Shown piece after piece: positions 1 to 5,502 of a stretch of DNA of 5,780 nt. The position numbers were made by a program, and so were the translations under genes. Origin of the DNA: Acidobacteriota bacterium (GTDB taxonomy: Bacteria > Acidobacteriota > Vicinamibacteria > Vicinamibacterales > CAVVIG01); contig QHWF01000507.1 in assembly GCA_003222455.1 (NCBI GenBank), forward strand, positions 1 through 5,780. Reading direction: 5' to 3'. Position 1 is the first letter of the stretch, and each line of letters opens with the position of its first letter. The notes below the pieces were generated by a model. The model was not told the DNA's origin. It searched no databases and saw nothing but the letters and a program-made list of their open reading frames with translations.

Positions 1-735
1 ATCACCGATCCGACGAAGTGCCACTTCGATCCGAAAACGCTGGAGTGCACACGTGCAGACGATGAGTCGTGTCTGACCGCCGCACAAGTGAAGTCGGTGC
101 GGACGATCATGCGTCCCGCCAGGACCGCGGCGGGCGCCGAGGTGTTCCCAGGGCTTGAAGCGGGGACCGAGCTCGCCTGGGCCGGTCTGGTCGGCGGTCC
201 GGAACCGGTCCAGACCGCGCTGGATCAGTTTCGCTTCGTCGTCTTCCAGGATCCGAAGTGGGATTGGCGAATGTTCGATCTCGAACGCGATCTGGCGCGC
301 GCGAACGAAGTCGACCGCGGCACGATTAACGCGATCAATCCCGATCTCCACAGGTTTTCGGATCATGGCGGCAAGTTGCTGATGTATCACGGGTGGGCGG
401 ACGGCAGCGTCGCGCCGCGCGCGAGCGTCAACTACTACAACAGCGTCCTGAAGACGATGGGCGGTCCGTCGAAGACGGCAGCGTGGCTGCGGCTGTTCAT
501 GGTCCCTGGCATGGGCCATTGCGGTGGAGGTGAAGGGCCGAACACCTTCGACATGGTCACGACGCTCGAAGCATGGGTTGAGCACGATCACGTTCCGGAC
601 CGGATCATCGCGTCGAGGGTCACCGCCGGGCGCGTCGAACGGACGCGTCCGCTGTGCCCATATCCGCAGGTCGCCACGTACACGGGCAGCGGCAGCATCG
701 ACGATGCGGCCAATTTCACCTGCAGGATCCCGTAA
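1..735 (+). CDS. Tannase/feruloyl esterase family hydrolase, C-terminal part (5' end outside window)
   Basis: This is the last 244 codons of a larger protein, open from the first base of the window. It resembles the tannase/feruloyl esterase family (alpha/beta hydrolases that cleave gallate or hydroxycinnamate esters of plant polyphenols, usually secreted). The fragment starts in the cysteine-rich lid region (DPTKCHFDP, LEC, SCLTAAQV). It then carries the GGKLLMYHGWADGSVAP segment, whose Asp (codon 400-402) is the expected catalytic acid, and the MVPGMGHCGGG segment, whose His (codon 517-519) is the expected catalytic base. The Cys directly after this His fits the CS-D-HC arrangement of the family, where it bonds to the Cys beside the nucleophilic Ser. 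That Ser lies upstream of the window, so signal peptide and nucleophile cannot be checked. The C-terminus (RPLCPYPQ...FTC) is typical and apparently complete. Exact substrate (gallate, ferulate or another aromatic ester) cannot be told. The internal GTG at 88 is not the true start, because family sequence continues upstream of it. Confidence 0.9.
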   Translation: MTDPTKCHFDPKTLECTRADDESCLTAAQVKSVRTIMRPARTAAGAEVFPGLEAGTELAWAGLVGGPEPVQTALDQFRFVVFQDPKWDWRMFDLERDLARANEVDRGTINAINPDLHRFSDHGGKLLMYHGWADGSVAPRASVNYYNSVLKTMGGPSKTAAWLRLFMVPGMGHCGGGEGPNTFDMVTTLEAWVEHDHVPDRIIASRVTAGRVERTRPLCPYPQVATYTGSGSIDDAANFTCRIP

Positions 736-806
736 CGTGACGAAAATGCAGAACAGCCGCGCGACCGTGCCGGCTGGGTTCGATCTGGATGAGGTGCCTG
801 TCCCCT

Positions 807-829
807 TGGGCCGTCCTCCTCACGGCTCA
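807..829 (+). terminator. Possible weak hairpin terminator after the esterase gene
   Basis: An eight-pair stem (arms 807-814 and 822-829, one G-U pair) with a CCTCCTC loop lies about 70 bases after the esterase stop. There is no following T run, so it is not a classical intrinsic terminator. It may only be a structured spacer. Confidence 0.25.
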
Positions 830-888
830 CACGCGGTGAATCGTGGACGATTGAGCGGCCGATTACGGGCACAAACGGGTGTTGTGCT

Positions 889-903
889 TGGCATTCGATT
901 TGC
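889..903 (+). promoter_or_regulatory. Sigma-54-like (-24/-12) promoter element
   Basis: The sequence TGGCATTCGATTTGC matches the RpoN consensus TGGCACGNNNNTTGC at nine of eleven fixed positions. The invariant GG (890-891) and GC (902-903) have the required ten-base gap. Transcription would begin near 914-916, leaving a leader of about 100 bases before the phosphatase start at 1016. The match is visible directly, but no enhancer-binding site was identified upstream, so function is inferred. Confidence 0.4.
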
Positions 904-933
904 GTCCGTCACCGGGAACGCTCGAAAGACCTC

Positions 934-967
934 GGTCAGATCCGGTGGTCAGACCAAGGATCAGACC
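934..967 (+). repeat. Three short spaced direct repeats (GGTCAGA-type)
   Basis: GGTCAGATC (934-942), GGTCAGACC (947-955) and GATCAGACC (959-967) share the core TCAGA at intervals of 13 and 12 bases. The middle copy is close to palindromic. They lie in the predicted leader of the phosphatase gene, so they could be an operator or leader element, but three 5-9 base matches could also arise by chance. Confidence 0.3.
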
Positions 968-1003
968 CGTCGCTTCAATCGGCATTCTCAACAATCATTC
1001 GCT

Positions 1004-1009
1004 GGAAGG
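1004..1009 (+). promoter_or_regulatory. Ribosome binding site deciding the phosphatase start
   Basis: GGAAGG, six bases before GTG 1016. This spacing favours 1016 over the nearby TTG 1019 and GTG 1022. No ATG is available near the signal peptide. Confidence 0.6.
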
Positions 1010-1015
1010 TGCCAC

Positions 1016-1639
1016 GTGTTGGTGACCCGAAGAGTCGCGTGTGTGTATACGGCTGCGTTTCTGCTCGCCTTCTCGGGGATCGCTCCCGCGGCAGCGCGAG
1101 CCGGATCGAAGGACACTCCAACCGCGGCCGGTGTTGTCGATATTTCCAAGGTCCGCATCGACAACTTCGGACGGGTGAGCGGGATCTACTACCGCGGCGC
1201 GCAGCCGAGCGACCGCGATTACCAGGATCTCGCGGCGCTGGGGATCAAAGCGCTCGTCAATCTGACGAGCGACGACGCGCAGCCGAACGAGAAGGCCATG
1301 GCCGCCCAGGCCGGGATGAAATATTTCCAGATTCCAATGACCACACACGAGGCGCCCACGTCGGCTGAACTGGCCGAGTTCCTGAAAATCGTCAACGATC
1401 CAGCGAATCAACCCGTCTATGTGCACTGCGTCGGCGGCCGGCACCGCACCGGCGTCATGACGGCTGCGTATCGGATGACGCAACACGGCTGGACGGCGGA
1501 TCAGGCGTTCAAGGAGATGAAGCACTACAAGTTCGGGGCCGACTTCCTTCACCCCGAATTCAAGGAATTCGTCTACGGCTATCACGCAGACGTTGCGACG
1601 ACGGCCCCGGCGCATGCGGGCGTTGCTGTTAAAAACTGA
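1016..1639 (+). CDS. Exported dual-specificity/tyrosine-type protein phosphatase
   Basis: A 207-residue cysteine-dependent phosphatase. The active-site loop HCVGGRHRTG gives the CX5R signature with nucleophile Cys138 and phosphate-binding Arg144. The preceding fold matches bacterial DSP-like enzymes: IYYRGAQPSDRDYQDL (residues 57-72), then LGIKALVNL, then PVYVHC. The GTG at 1016 is chosen because GGAAGG (1004-1009) lies six bases upstream; TTG 1019 and GTG 1022 are alternatives. From this start the N-terminus is a good signal peptide: two arginines (5-6), a hydrophobic core to about residue 24, and an ARA cleavage site before Gly30. The enzyme should therefore act in the periplasm or outside the cell, where its substrate is unknown (phosphoprotein, phosphosugar or phosphoinositide). 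The general-acid Asp was not obvious: the expected region reads IPMTTHEAPTSAEL. A sigma-54-like site precedes the gene. The stop codon lies inside repeat element R1. Family call is strong, substrate unknown. Confidence 0.85.
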   Translation: MLVTRRVACVYTAAFLLAFSGIAPAAARAGSKDTPTAAGVVDISKVRIDNFGRVSGIYYRGAQPSDRDYQDLAALGIKALVNLTSDDAQPNEKAMAAQAGMKYFQIPMTTHEAPTSAELAEFLKIVNDPANQPVYVHCVGGRHRTGVMTAAYRMTQHGWTADQAFKEMKHYKFGADFLHPEFKEFVYGYHADVATTAPAHAGVAVKN

Positions 1640-1748
1640 AAAGTTAAAACTGAAAAGTTAAAACCAGGCCTGCATTTCGACTTTTTACTCTTAGGTTTTC
1701 AGTTCTTACTTTTAGGTTTTCAGTTCAGGTCGGCGGCTTTTCAGCGAC
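1632..1748. repeat. Repeat element R1: AT-rich imperfect inverted repeat between convergent genes
   Basis: The left part holds two perfect tandem copies of the 14-base unit AAAACTGAAAAGTT (1632-1645, 1646-1659). The centre has a CAGGCCTG palindrome (1665-1672). The right part holds two tandem 21-base units (1685-1705, 1706-1726; one mismatch) made of the complementary words TTTTAGG and TTTTCAGTTC, so the two halves can fold on each other imperfectly. The right end (1724-1748) is GC-rich, with GTCG/CGAC arms, and recurs inverted at 2315-2340. The element begins inside the last codons of the phosphatase and ends 17 bases before the stop of the opposing gene. A bidirectional terminator or a REP/MITE-like element are both possible. 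Confidence 0.8.
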
Positions 1749-1764
1749 TTGTTGACTTTCGCGC

Positions 1765-2283
1765 TCACGTCGGATTGGACGTGGTCCACAAGTAAAGCCG
1801 GCGGCAGACGCCACGTACGAACAGCTCGACCATCCCGTACAAGAGTCCGGCAATCGCGCCGATCGTGAACGCCACCGTCCCGCCAAACACCGAACCGATC
1901 GCGAACACGGGGATGACTGGAAGGGCTCCCAGCCCTTGTGTGCTGATGCTAGCCGCCAGAAATCCCACCACGAGCGCGCCGAACACATACAGTCCGTCCC
2001 ACGCGCCGGCGACGATCGTCGACATCACGATCGCGGCAGAAGAAGCGGTGTCGACTGAAGCGCTGCGCTCGACCTCACGCAAGCCGCGACGCGTGGCTAA
2101 CCACGTCGTTGCCCATATCACCAGGAACAGGCCGAAGCCGGTTGTCGTATCGAGCTGGCGCAAAGATCCTGTGAGCGATCCACGCTCGAGCAGCGACATG
2201 ATGACGCCGATCATGAAGCTCGTCGTCCGAAACGTCGCGAGACTCCACACACGGGGATCGGTTTCTCGAGCAGCAAGGTGCAT
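1765..2283 (-). CDS. Unrecognised small integral membrane protein
   Basis: I do not recognise this family. From ATG 2283 the product is 172 residues. A TTG at 2301 would add six residues; it has AGAGG only three bases upstream, and an in-frame TAG at 2308-2310 bars any longer form. The sequence shows about four hydrophobic stretches: TSFMIGVIMSLL; FGLFLVIWATTWLAT; a long one around IVMSTIVAGAWDGLYVFGALVVGFLAA; and a final one around VFAIGSVFGGTVAFTIGAIAGLLYG. Many are Gly/Ala rich. Between helices 2 and 3 lies a polar loop (RRGLREVERSASVDTASS). There are no catalytic motifs. It is oriented away from the phosphatase and follows the CopD-like gene on the same strand, separated by element R2, so co-transcription is doubtful. 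Inverted copies of one 25-26-base sequence (1724-1748 and 2315-2340) bracket the gene. Coding is supported by the membrane profile and lack of stops rather than homology. Confidence 0.65.
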   Translation of the reverse strand: MHLAARETDPRVWSLATFRTTSFMIGVIMSLLERGSLTGSLRQLDTTTGFGLFLVIWATTWLATRRGLREVERSASVDTASSAAIVMSTIVAGAWDGLYVFGALVVGFLAASISTQGLGALPVIPVFAIGSVFGGTVAFTIGAIAGLLYGMVELFVRGVCRRLYLWTTSNPT

Positions 2284-2313
2284 GTCTTCAGCTTCAGCCA
2301 AGAGCCTCTAGGA

Positions 2314-2440
2314 GGTCGCTGAAAAGGGCGCCGACCTGAAGTTAAAACTGAAAAGCTAAAAGCGAAAAGTACGATTTTTCGCCTACTTTTGACTTTTCTG
2401 TTTTAACTTTTCACTTCAGGCTGCGTTTTTCAGCAGCCTG
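2314..2440. repeat. Repeat element R2: long imperfect inverted repeat with terminal GC hairpins
   Basis: Both ends carry a small GC hairpin with a related TGAAAA-bearing loop strand: GGTCG/CGACC (2314-2318 and 2332-2336) on the left, GGCTGC/GCAGCC (2419-2424 and 2433-2438) on the right. Inside each hairpin the sequence runs CCTGAAGT on its own strand, then A-rich words (TTAAAACTGAAAAG on the left; TTAAAACAGAAAAG on the right, read on the minus strand). The apex is GCGAAAA (2362-2368) against TTTTCGC (2376-2382). The whole 127-base element can fold as one long hairpin. It ends at the stop codon of the CopD-like gene (2441-2443). It shares the AAAACTGAAAAG word and its left terminus with R1. 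Confidence 0.8.
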
Positions 2441-2908
2441 CTAATACCGGCCATGGGCGAGACCGAGGCCAATCCACGTCACGCCAAACAGCGTAACTGC
2501 CGTCCCTCCGTACAGCGAGATGAGCACCGCACGCGCGCGTCGGGAATGGTGGTGCGTGGGTGCGGCGCAGCGTGCGACGAAGTCCGAGCGGATGAGCGAT
2601 AGCGTCAGCAGGAAGGCAACGCCTGTCAGCTTGACGAAAAGAGCCGCCCCCCAGGCTGTGTCCGGACCGAGCACGCCGTCGCCTTTCAATCCGAGATTGC
2701 TGATGCCTGTTGCGACCGTGACGCCGGCGGCGAGCCAGAACGCCCGCTCATATGCGACGGCCAGCATCAGCGCTGGCTTTGGCTCGCTGATCGCTGCCGA
2801 TGAGGCGGACAACGCACACACCGTCAACGCACCGCCGCTGAGCAGCGCGACCGAGACGATGTGAACGTAGCGAACCGCGAACCAGGTCTGATACGAGAAC
2901 GTGTCCAT
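2441..2908 (-). CDS. CopD-like four-helix membrane protein
   Basis: A 155-residue membrane protein resembling the copper resistance D (CopD)-type domain. Helix 1 contains the family-like WFAVRYVHIVSVALLSGG, helix 2 AFWLAAGVTVATGISNLGLKG, helix 3 AALFVKLTGVAFLLTLSLI, and helix 4 GGTAVTLFGVTWIGLGLAHG. CopD domains are linked to copper uptake or handling, but stand-alone small members are poorly characterised, so copper transport is only a guess; the His in RYVHI and the HHH in the helix 3-4 loop (PTHHHSRR) could bind metal. The frame is open to an ATG at 2968, but that start has no ribosome binding site, while ATG 2908 has GAAAGAG six bases upstream and begins just before helix 1. The longer form would add a polar 20-residue N-terminus. 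The gene is divergent from the choline transporter gene. Its stop abuts repeat element R2. Confidence 0.7.
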   Translation of the reverse strand: MDTFSYQTWFAVRYVHIVSVALLSGGALTVCALSASSAAISEPKPALMLAVAYERAFWLAAGVTVATGISNLGLKGDGVLGPDTAWGAALFVKLTGVAFLLTLSLIRSDFVARCAAPTHHHSRRARAVLISLYGGTAVTLFGVTWIGLGLAHGRY

Positions 2909-3094
2909 GGCCGCTCTTTCGCACGCGTGCCAGACATTTGGACGCGTCGCGTGAAAGAGACGATTCATATCCGTGCGGTCGCGGCGGTGCGATCCCGCGA
3001 GGCCGACGAACTGACGCCGCCCTTGGAACGCAAAGGCACCTCTCGGGTTCGATCGTGAGGATCCAGCGAGAGGCGTGATAGATTTCGAACCGCG
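2909..3094. promoter_or_regulatory. Divergent promoter region between CopD-like and choline transporter genes
   Basis: These 186 bases separate divergent starts at 2908 (minus) and 3095 (plus), so promoters for both units must lie here or within the upstream coding ends. I found no convincing -35/-10 pair. Perfect short palindromes GCACGCGTGC (2921-2930) and GACGCGTC (2941-2948) sit near the minus-strand gene. A GAGAGG (3068-3073) lies about 21 bases before ATG 3095, too far for a normal ribosome binding site. Confidence 0.45.
2914..2959 (-). promoter_or_regulatory. Hairpin covering the ribosome binding site of the CopD-like gene
   Basis: On the minus strand, CTCTTTCACGCG (from 2959 to 2948) pairs with CGCGT-GC-GAAAGAG (from 2927 to 2914). 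This is a 12-pair stem with a two-base bulge and a 20-base loop. The downstream arm contains the AAAGAG ribosome binding site of ATG 2908. If the transcript begins upstream of 2959, the stem would mask translation. The same inverted repeat in DNA could also be a protein operator. Confidence 0.4.
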
Positions 3095-4753
3095 ATGACG
3101 CCCGCGATCGCCGCAGTCGTCGCGATGTATGCCGCTTTCTTAACGGTCGGCTGGGCTGCATCGCGTAAGGTCAGACACGGCACACCGGCCGATTTGATCC
3201 TTGCGGGACGGCAGATGCCGCTCATCATCGCGGCGCTGACGATGACCGCGACCTGGGTCGACGGCGGGTATCTGCTCGGTACGGCGGAGGGTGTCTACAA
3301 GTCGTCGATTCAGCTTGGCGTCCAGGGCGGCCTGTGCTTCGGCATCAGCCTCATTGTCGGCGGTGTGTTCTTCGCCGGGATCATGCGCCGGTTTGGCTTC
3401 ACGACGCTGATCGATCCGTTCGAGGCGCGGTTCGGAAAAACGTGGGCCGCGGTCCTGTTTCTCCCGGCCATCGCCGGCGAGCTGTTCTGGAGCGCCGAGC
3501 TGCTCGTCGCCATCGGCTCGACCTTCGGGGCGCTGCTCGGCATGAACCTCACCAGCGCCATCCTGCTCTCCGCCGGCGTGACCACGGCGTACACGATGCT
3601 CGGGGGGTTGTGGTCGGTGGCGTACACCGACATCTTTCAATTGGGGCTCGTCGCGATCGGCCTGGGCGCCGCGCTGCCGTTCGTCCTGCAGGCCGCAGGC
3701 GGACTCGGGCCGAGCTGGACGCACTACGCCGCCGCTCGCCCGGATGGGATCGGAATCACTCCGCTCGCTCGATTGGGCGGGACACTCTGGACGCCCGCGT
3801 CGATCGTGTCGTGGTGGGACGTCTCGCTGATGCTGGTCTTTGGCGGCATTCCCTGGAATTGCTATTTTCAGCGCGTGCTGTCCTGTCGAACGCCGCAGCG
3901 CGCCCGCGGACATTCCGTGCTGGCAGGCGTCCTCACCATGGCCTTCGTCGTTCCGCCGCTGCTGATGGGTGTTGCGGCGCTCAACTATCCGTGGCCGGCG
4001 GTGACGCTCGGGCGCCTTCGTCTCAATCCGTCCGAAACGCTGCCGATGCTCTTCGCCGAAGCCGTTCCGCCGGTCATCGGCATTCTGGGACTTGCGGCGA
4101 TCGTCGGCGCGGTCACATCGAGCTTCAGCTCGTCGATCCTGTCGGCGGGATCGATGTTCAGTTGGAACGGTCTGAAACGGCTGGCGTGGCCGTCACTCTC
4201 ACTCGGACGGATGCGACAGGTGATCCGATCGTCGATCCTGTTGTTCGGCGCCGGTGCAACCGTGCTCGCGCTGAAGGTCCAGAGCGTGCAGGCATTATGG
4301 TTCTTCACGAGCGACCTGGTGTTCGTCCTGCTGTTCCCGCAGCTCGTCTTCGCGCTGTTCGACAGACGGGCCAATCGCACCGGGTCGATCGCGGCGTTCA
4401 CCGTGTCGCTGATCCTGAGAGCGGGTGGGGGCGAACCGCTGCTGGGCCTGCCGCACTTCATCCCGTACCCGCAAATATTCTCGGGGCTGCTGACCGGTTC
4501 GCCCGCAGACTGGTACGATCCGCAGACGGGCGCGATGCTTTTTCCGTTCAAGACGTTTGCCGCTGTTACGGGCCTGCTCCTCCTTCCCGTCGTGTCGCGT
4601 GCGACGATGCGGTGGGACCGGCCGCGAGCGCTTCACAACCCGGTGGAACGAGAACGCCTCGCGGCATCGCGCGGCGCTGCCTCGTCCGAAATCGGTCTCC
4701 CGTCTCGAGCATCGCCGGGGCGGCGCGACGGCCCGACACCAGACGCAGCGTGA
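3095..4753 (+). CDS. CHT1-like sodium/choline symporter (SSF family)
   Basis: A 552-residue member of the sodium/solute symporter family (SLC5-like), predicted to take up choline across the inner membrane with Na+. It resembles animal high-affinity choline transporter CHT1 (SLC5A7) along its whole length: TMTATWVDGGYLLGTAE (49-65), LIDPFEARFGK (105-115), GELFWSAE (128-135), LWSVAYTDIFQL (172-183), GGIPWNCYFQRVLS (250-263), SSILSAGSMF (346-355), LWFFTSDLVFVLLFPQL (401-417), GGEPLL (445-450) and LFPFKTFAAVT (482-492). The four Trp I recall lining the CHT1 choline pocket have counterparts at W54, W132, W254 and W402; the pocket Tyr is Phe82. The SSF signature Asp (ADSS in CHT1) is Ser345 here. 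About thirteen membrane helices are expected, followed by a polar, Arg-rich cytosolic tail from about residue 508. ATG 3095 is preferred over ATG 3125 because it leaves helix 1 intact; no clear ribosome binding site precedes it. The stop overlaps the next start (TGATG). Confidence 0.9.
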   Translation: MTPAIAAVVAMYAAFLTVGWAASRKVRHGTPADLILAGRQMPLIIAALTMTATWVDGGYLLGTAEGVYKSSIQLGVQGGLCFGISLIVGGVFFAGIMRRFGFTTLIDPFEARFGKTWAAVLFLPAIAGELFWSAELLVAIGSTFGALLGMNLTSAILLSAGVTTAYTMLGGLWSVAYTDIFQLGLVAIGLGAALPFVLQAAGGLGPSWTHYAAARPDGIGITPLARLGGTLWTPASIVSWWDVSLMLVFGGIPWNCYFQRVLSCRTPQRARGHSVLAGVLTMAFVVPPLLMGVAALNYPWPAVTLGRLRLNPSETLPMLFAEAVPPVIGILGLAAIVGAVTSSFSSSILSAGSMFSWNGLKRLAWPSLSLGRMRQVIRSSILLFGAGATVLALKVQSVQALWFFTSDLVFVLLFPQLVFALFDRRANRTGSIAAFTVSLILRAGGGEPLLGLPHFIPYPQIFSGLLTGSPADWYDPQTGAMLFPFKTFAAVTGLLLLPVVSRATMRWDRPRALHNPVERERLAASRGAASSEIGLPSRASPGRRDGPTPDAA

Positions 4754-5502
4754 TGCCGGTAAGACGACTCGCCGCGTGGCTCGTTCACAGCTACACCGCT
4801 GCGGGACTTGTGGCGGCCGCCGGCATGGCCGTGCTGATCGTCCGTGGCGGCGACGACTCGTTCCGCTGGGCGTTTGCCCTGATGGTGGCGGCAACCGCCA
4901 TCGATGCGACCGACGGATGGCTGGCGCGCAAAGCGCGCGTCAAGGAGGTCCTGCCGGAGTTCGACGGCCGCACGCTCGACGACTTGACGGACTTCCAGAC
5001 CTACACGTCGATGCCGCTGTTCCTGATCTGGCGCGCGCAAATCCTTCCAGGTGCGCTCGCGTGGGTGCTGCTTCTGCCGCTGCTGGCCAGCGCCTATGGG
5101 TTTTCGCGCGCGAACGCCAAAACGGCCGACGGGTTTTTTCTGGGATTTCCGTCCTACTGGAACGTCGTCGCGTTCTATCTGTATGTGCTCGAGCCACGGG
5201 TCGCCGTCTCGCTCGCGGTGATCGTCGCGTTCGCGTTGCTGACGTTCGTGCCGGCGCGGTACCTTTACATCACGCGCGGAGGGCCATTTTCGACGCCGAT
5301 GCTGGTTGGAGGCGCCATCTGGGCGGGCGTCACATTTCTTCTCGTCGTCGGGCCTGCGGCGGAGCGGAAGACGCTTGCGCGCGTCTCGTTGATCTATCCC
5401 CTCACGTACCTCGTGCTGTCGTGGGTCGTCACGTTCTCAACACTCAAGTCTCAACTCTCAAGTCACAACCCTCAAACGCTGAACAAGCGCGTTGACAGTT
5501 GA
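4753..5502 (+). CDS. pcs: Phosphatidylcholine synthase (CDP-diacylglycerol-choline O-phosphatidyltransferase)
   Basis: A 249-residue inner-membrane enzyme of the CDP-alcohol phosphatidyltransferase family, predicted to join CDP-diacylglycerol and choline into phosphatidylcholine plus CMP. It has the extended Pcs form of the family motif, DG(x2)AR(x12)G(x3)D(x3)D: D54 G55, A58 R59, G72, D76, D80. Most other family members have eight residues between AR and G. Further Pcs-like stretches, recalled from the Sinorhizobium enzyme, are ARKARVKEVLPEFDG (58-72), AKTADGFFLGFPSYWNVVAF (122-141) and LLTFVPARYLY (162-172). Multiple hydrophobic helices fit a polytopic protein. ATG 4753 shares one base with the transporter stop and has no ribosome binding site of its own, so translation is probably coupled. 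The frame runs open back to 3334, but that part is a shadow of the transporter. The last 21 residues (229-249, STLKSQ... to VDS) are encoded by repeat element R3 and are unlikely to be ancestral sequence. Confidence 0.92.
   Translation: MPVRRLAAWLVHSYTAAGLVAAAGMAVLIVRGGDDSFRWAFALMVAATAIDATDGWLARKARVKEVLPEFDGRTLDDLTDFQTYTSMPLFLIWRAQILPGALAWVLLLPLLASAYGFSRANAKTADGFFLGFPSYWNVVAFYLYVLEPRVAVSLAVIVAFALLTFVPARYLYITRGGPFSTPMLVGGAIWAGVTFLLVVGPAAERKTLARVSLIYPLTYLVLSWVVTFSTLKSQLSSHNPQTLNKRVDS

Larger units (their letters stand above)
736..1015. other. Non-coding stretch between esterase and phosphatase genes
   Basis: No convincing gene lies here. The reading frame of the downstream phosphatase stays open back to 524, but that upstream part is an arginine- and serine-rich shadow of the esterase gene. 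A GC hairpin sits at 807-829 (TGGGCCGT / ACGGCTCA arms, one G-U pair, 7-nt loop). It could help end esterase transcription but has no T tract. A sigma-54-like element (889-903) and three spaced TCAGA repeats (934-967) are listed separately. Confidence 0.6.

Noticed and set aside
524..1015. Upstream extension of the phosphatase frame back to 524
   Set aside because: It overlaps the esterase gene in another frame, has Arg/Ser-rich shadow composition, and would bury the signal peptide; a ribosome binding site supports GTG 1016.
1632..1748. CRISPR array
   Set aside because: Units are directly adjacent 14- and 21-base repeats with no unique spacers, and the element is an inverted repeat.
1865..2311. 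148-codon plus-strand frame opposite the small membrane protein
   Set aside because: Ser/Thr/Pro/Arg-rich with no family features; the minus strand gives a consistent membrane profile. Not fully excluded because neither strand has recognised homology.
3140..3913. 257-codon minus-strand frame opposite the transporter
   Set aside because: Polar, Arg/Gln/Glu-rich shadow typical of antisense frames in GC-rich genes; the plus strand has full-length CHT1-like homology.
3334..4752. Long open frame joined to the N-terminus of Pcs, suggesting a 722-residue fusion
   Set aside because: The part before 4753 is an Arg/Ala-rich shadow of the transporter gene; recognisable Pcs sequence begins at ATG 4753.
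4557..5495. 312-codon plus-strand frame overlapping pcs
   Set aside because: Arg-rich low-information translation with no family features; the other frame encodes a clear Pcs.
4753..5502. Phosphatidylserine or phosphatidylglycerol-phosphate synthase
   Set aside because: The twelve-residue gap between AR and G and the AKTADGFFLGFPSYWN region match Pcs rather than PssA or PgsA.
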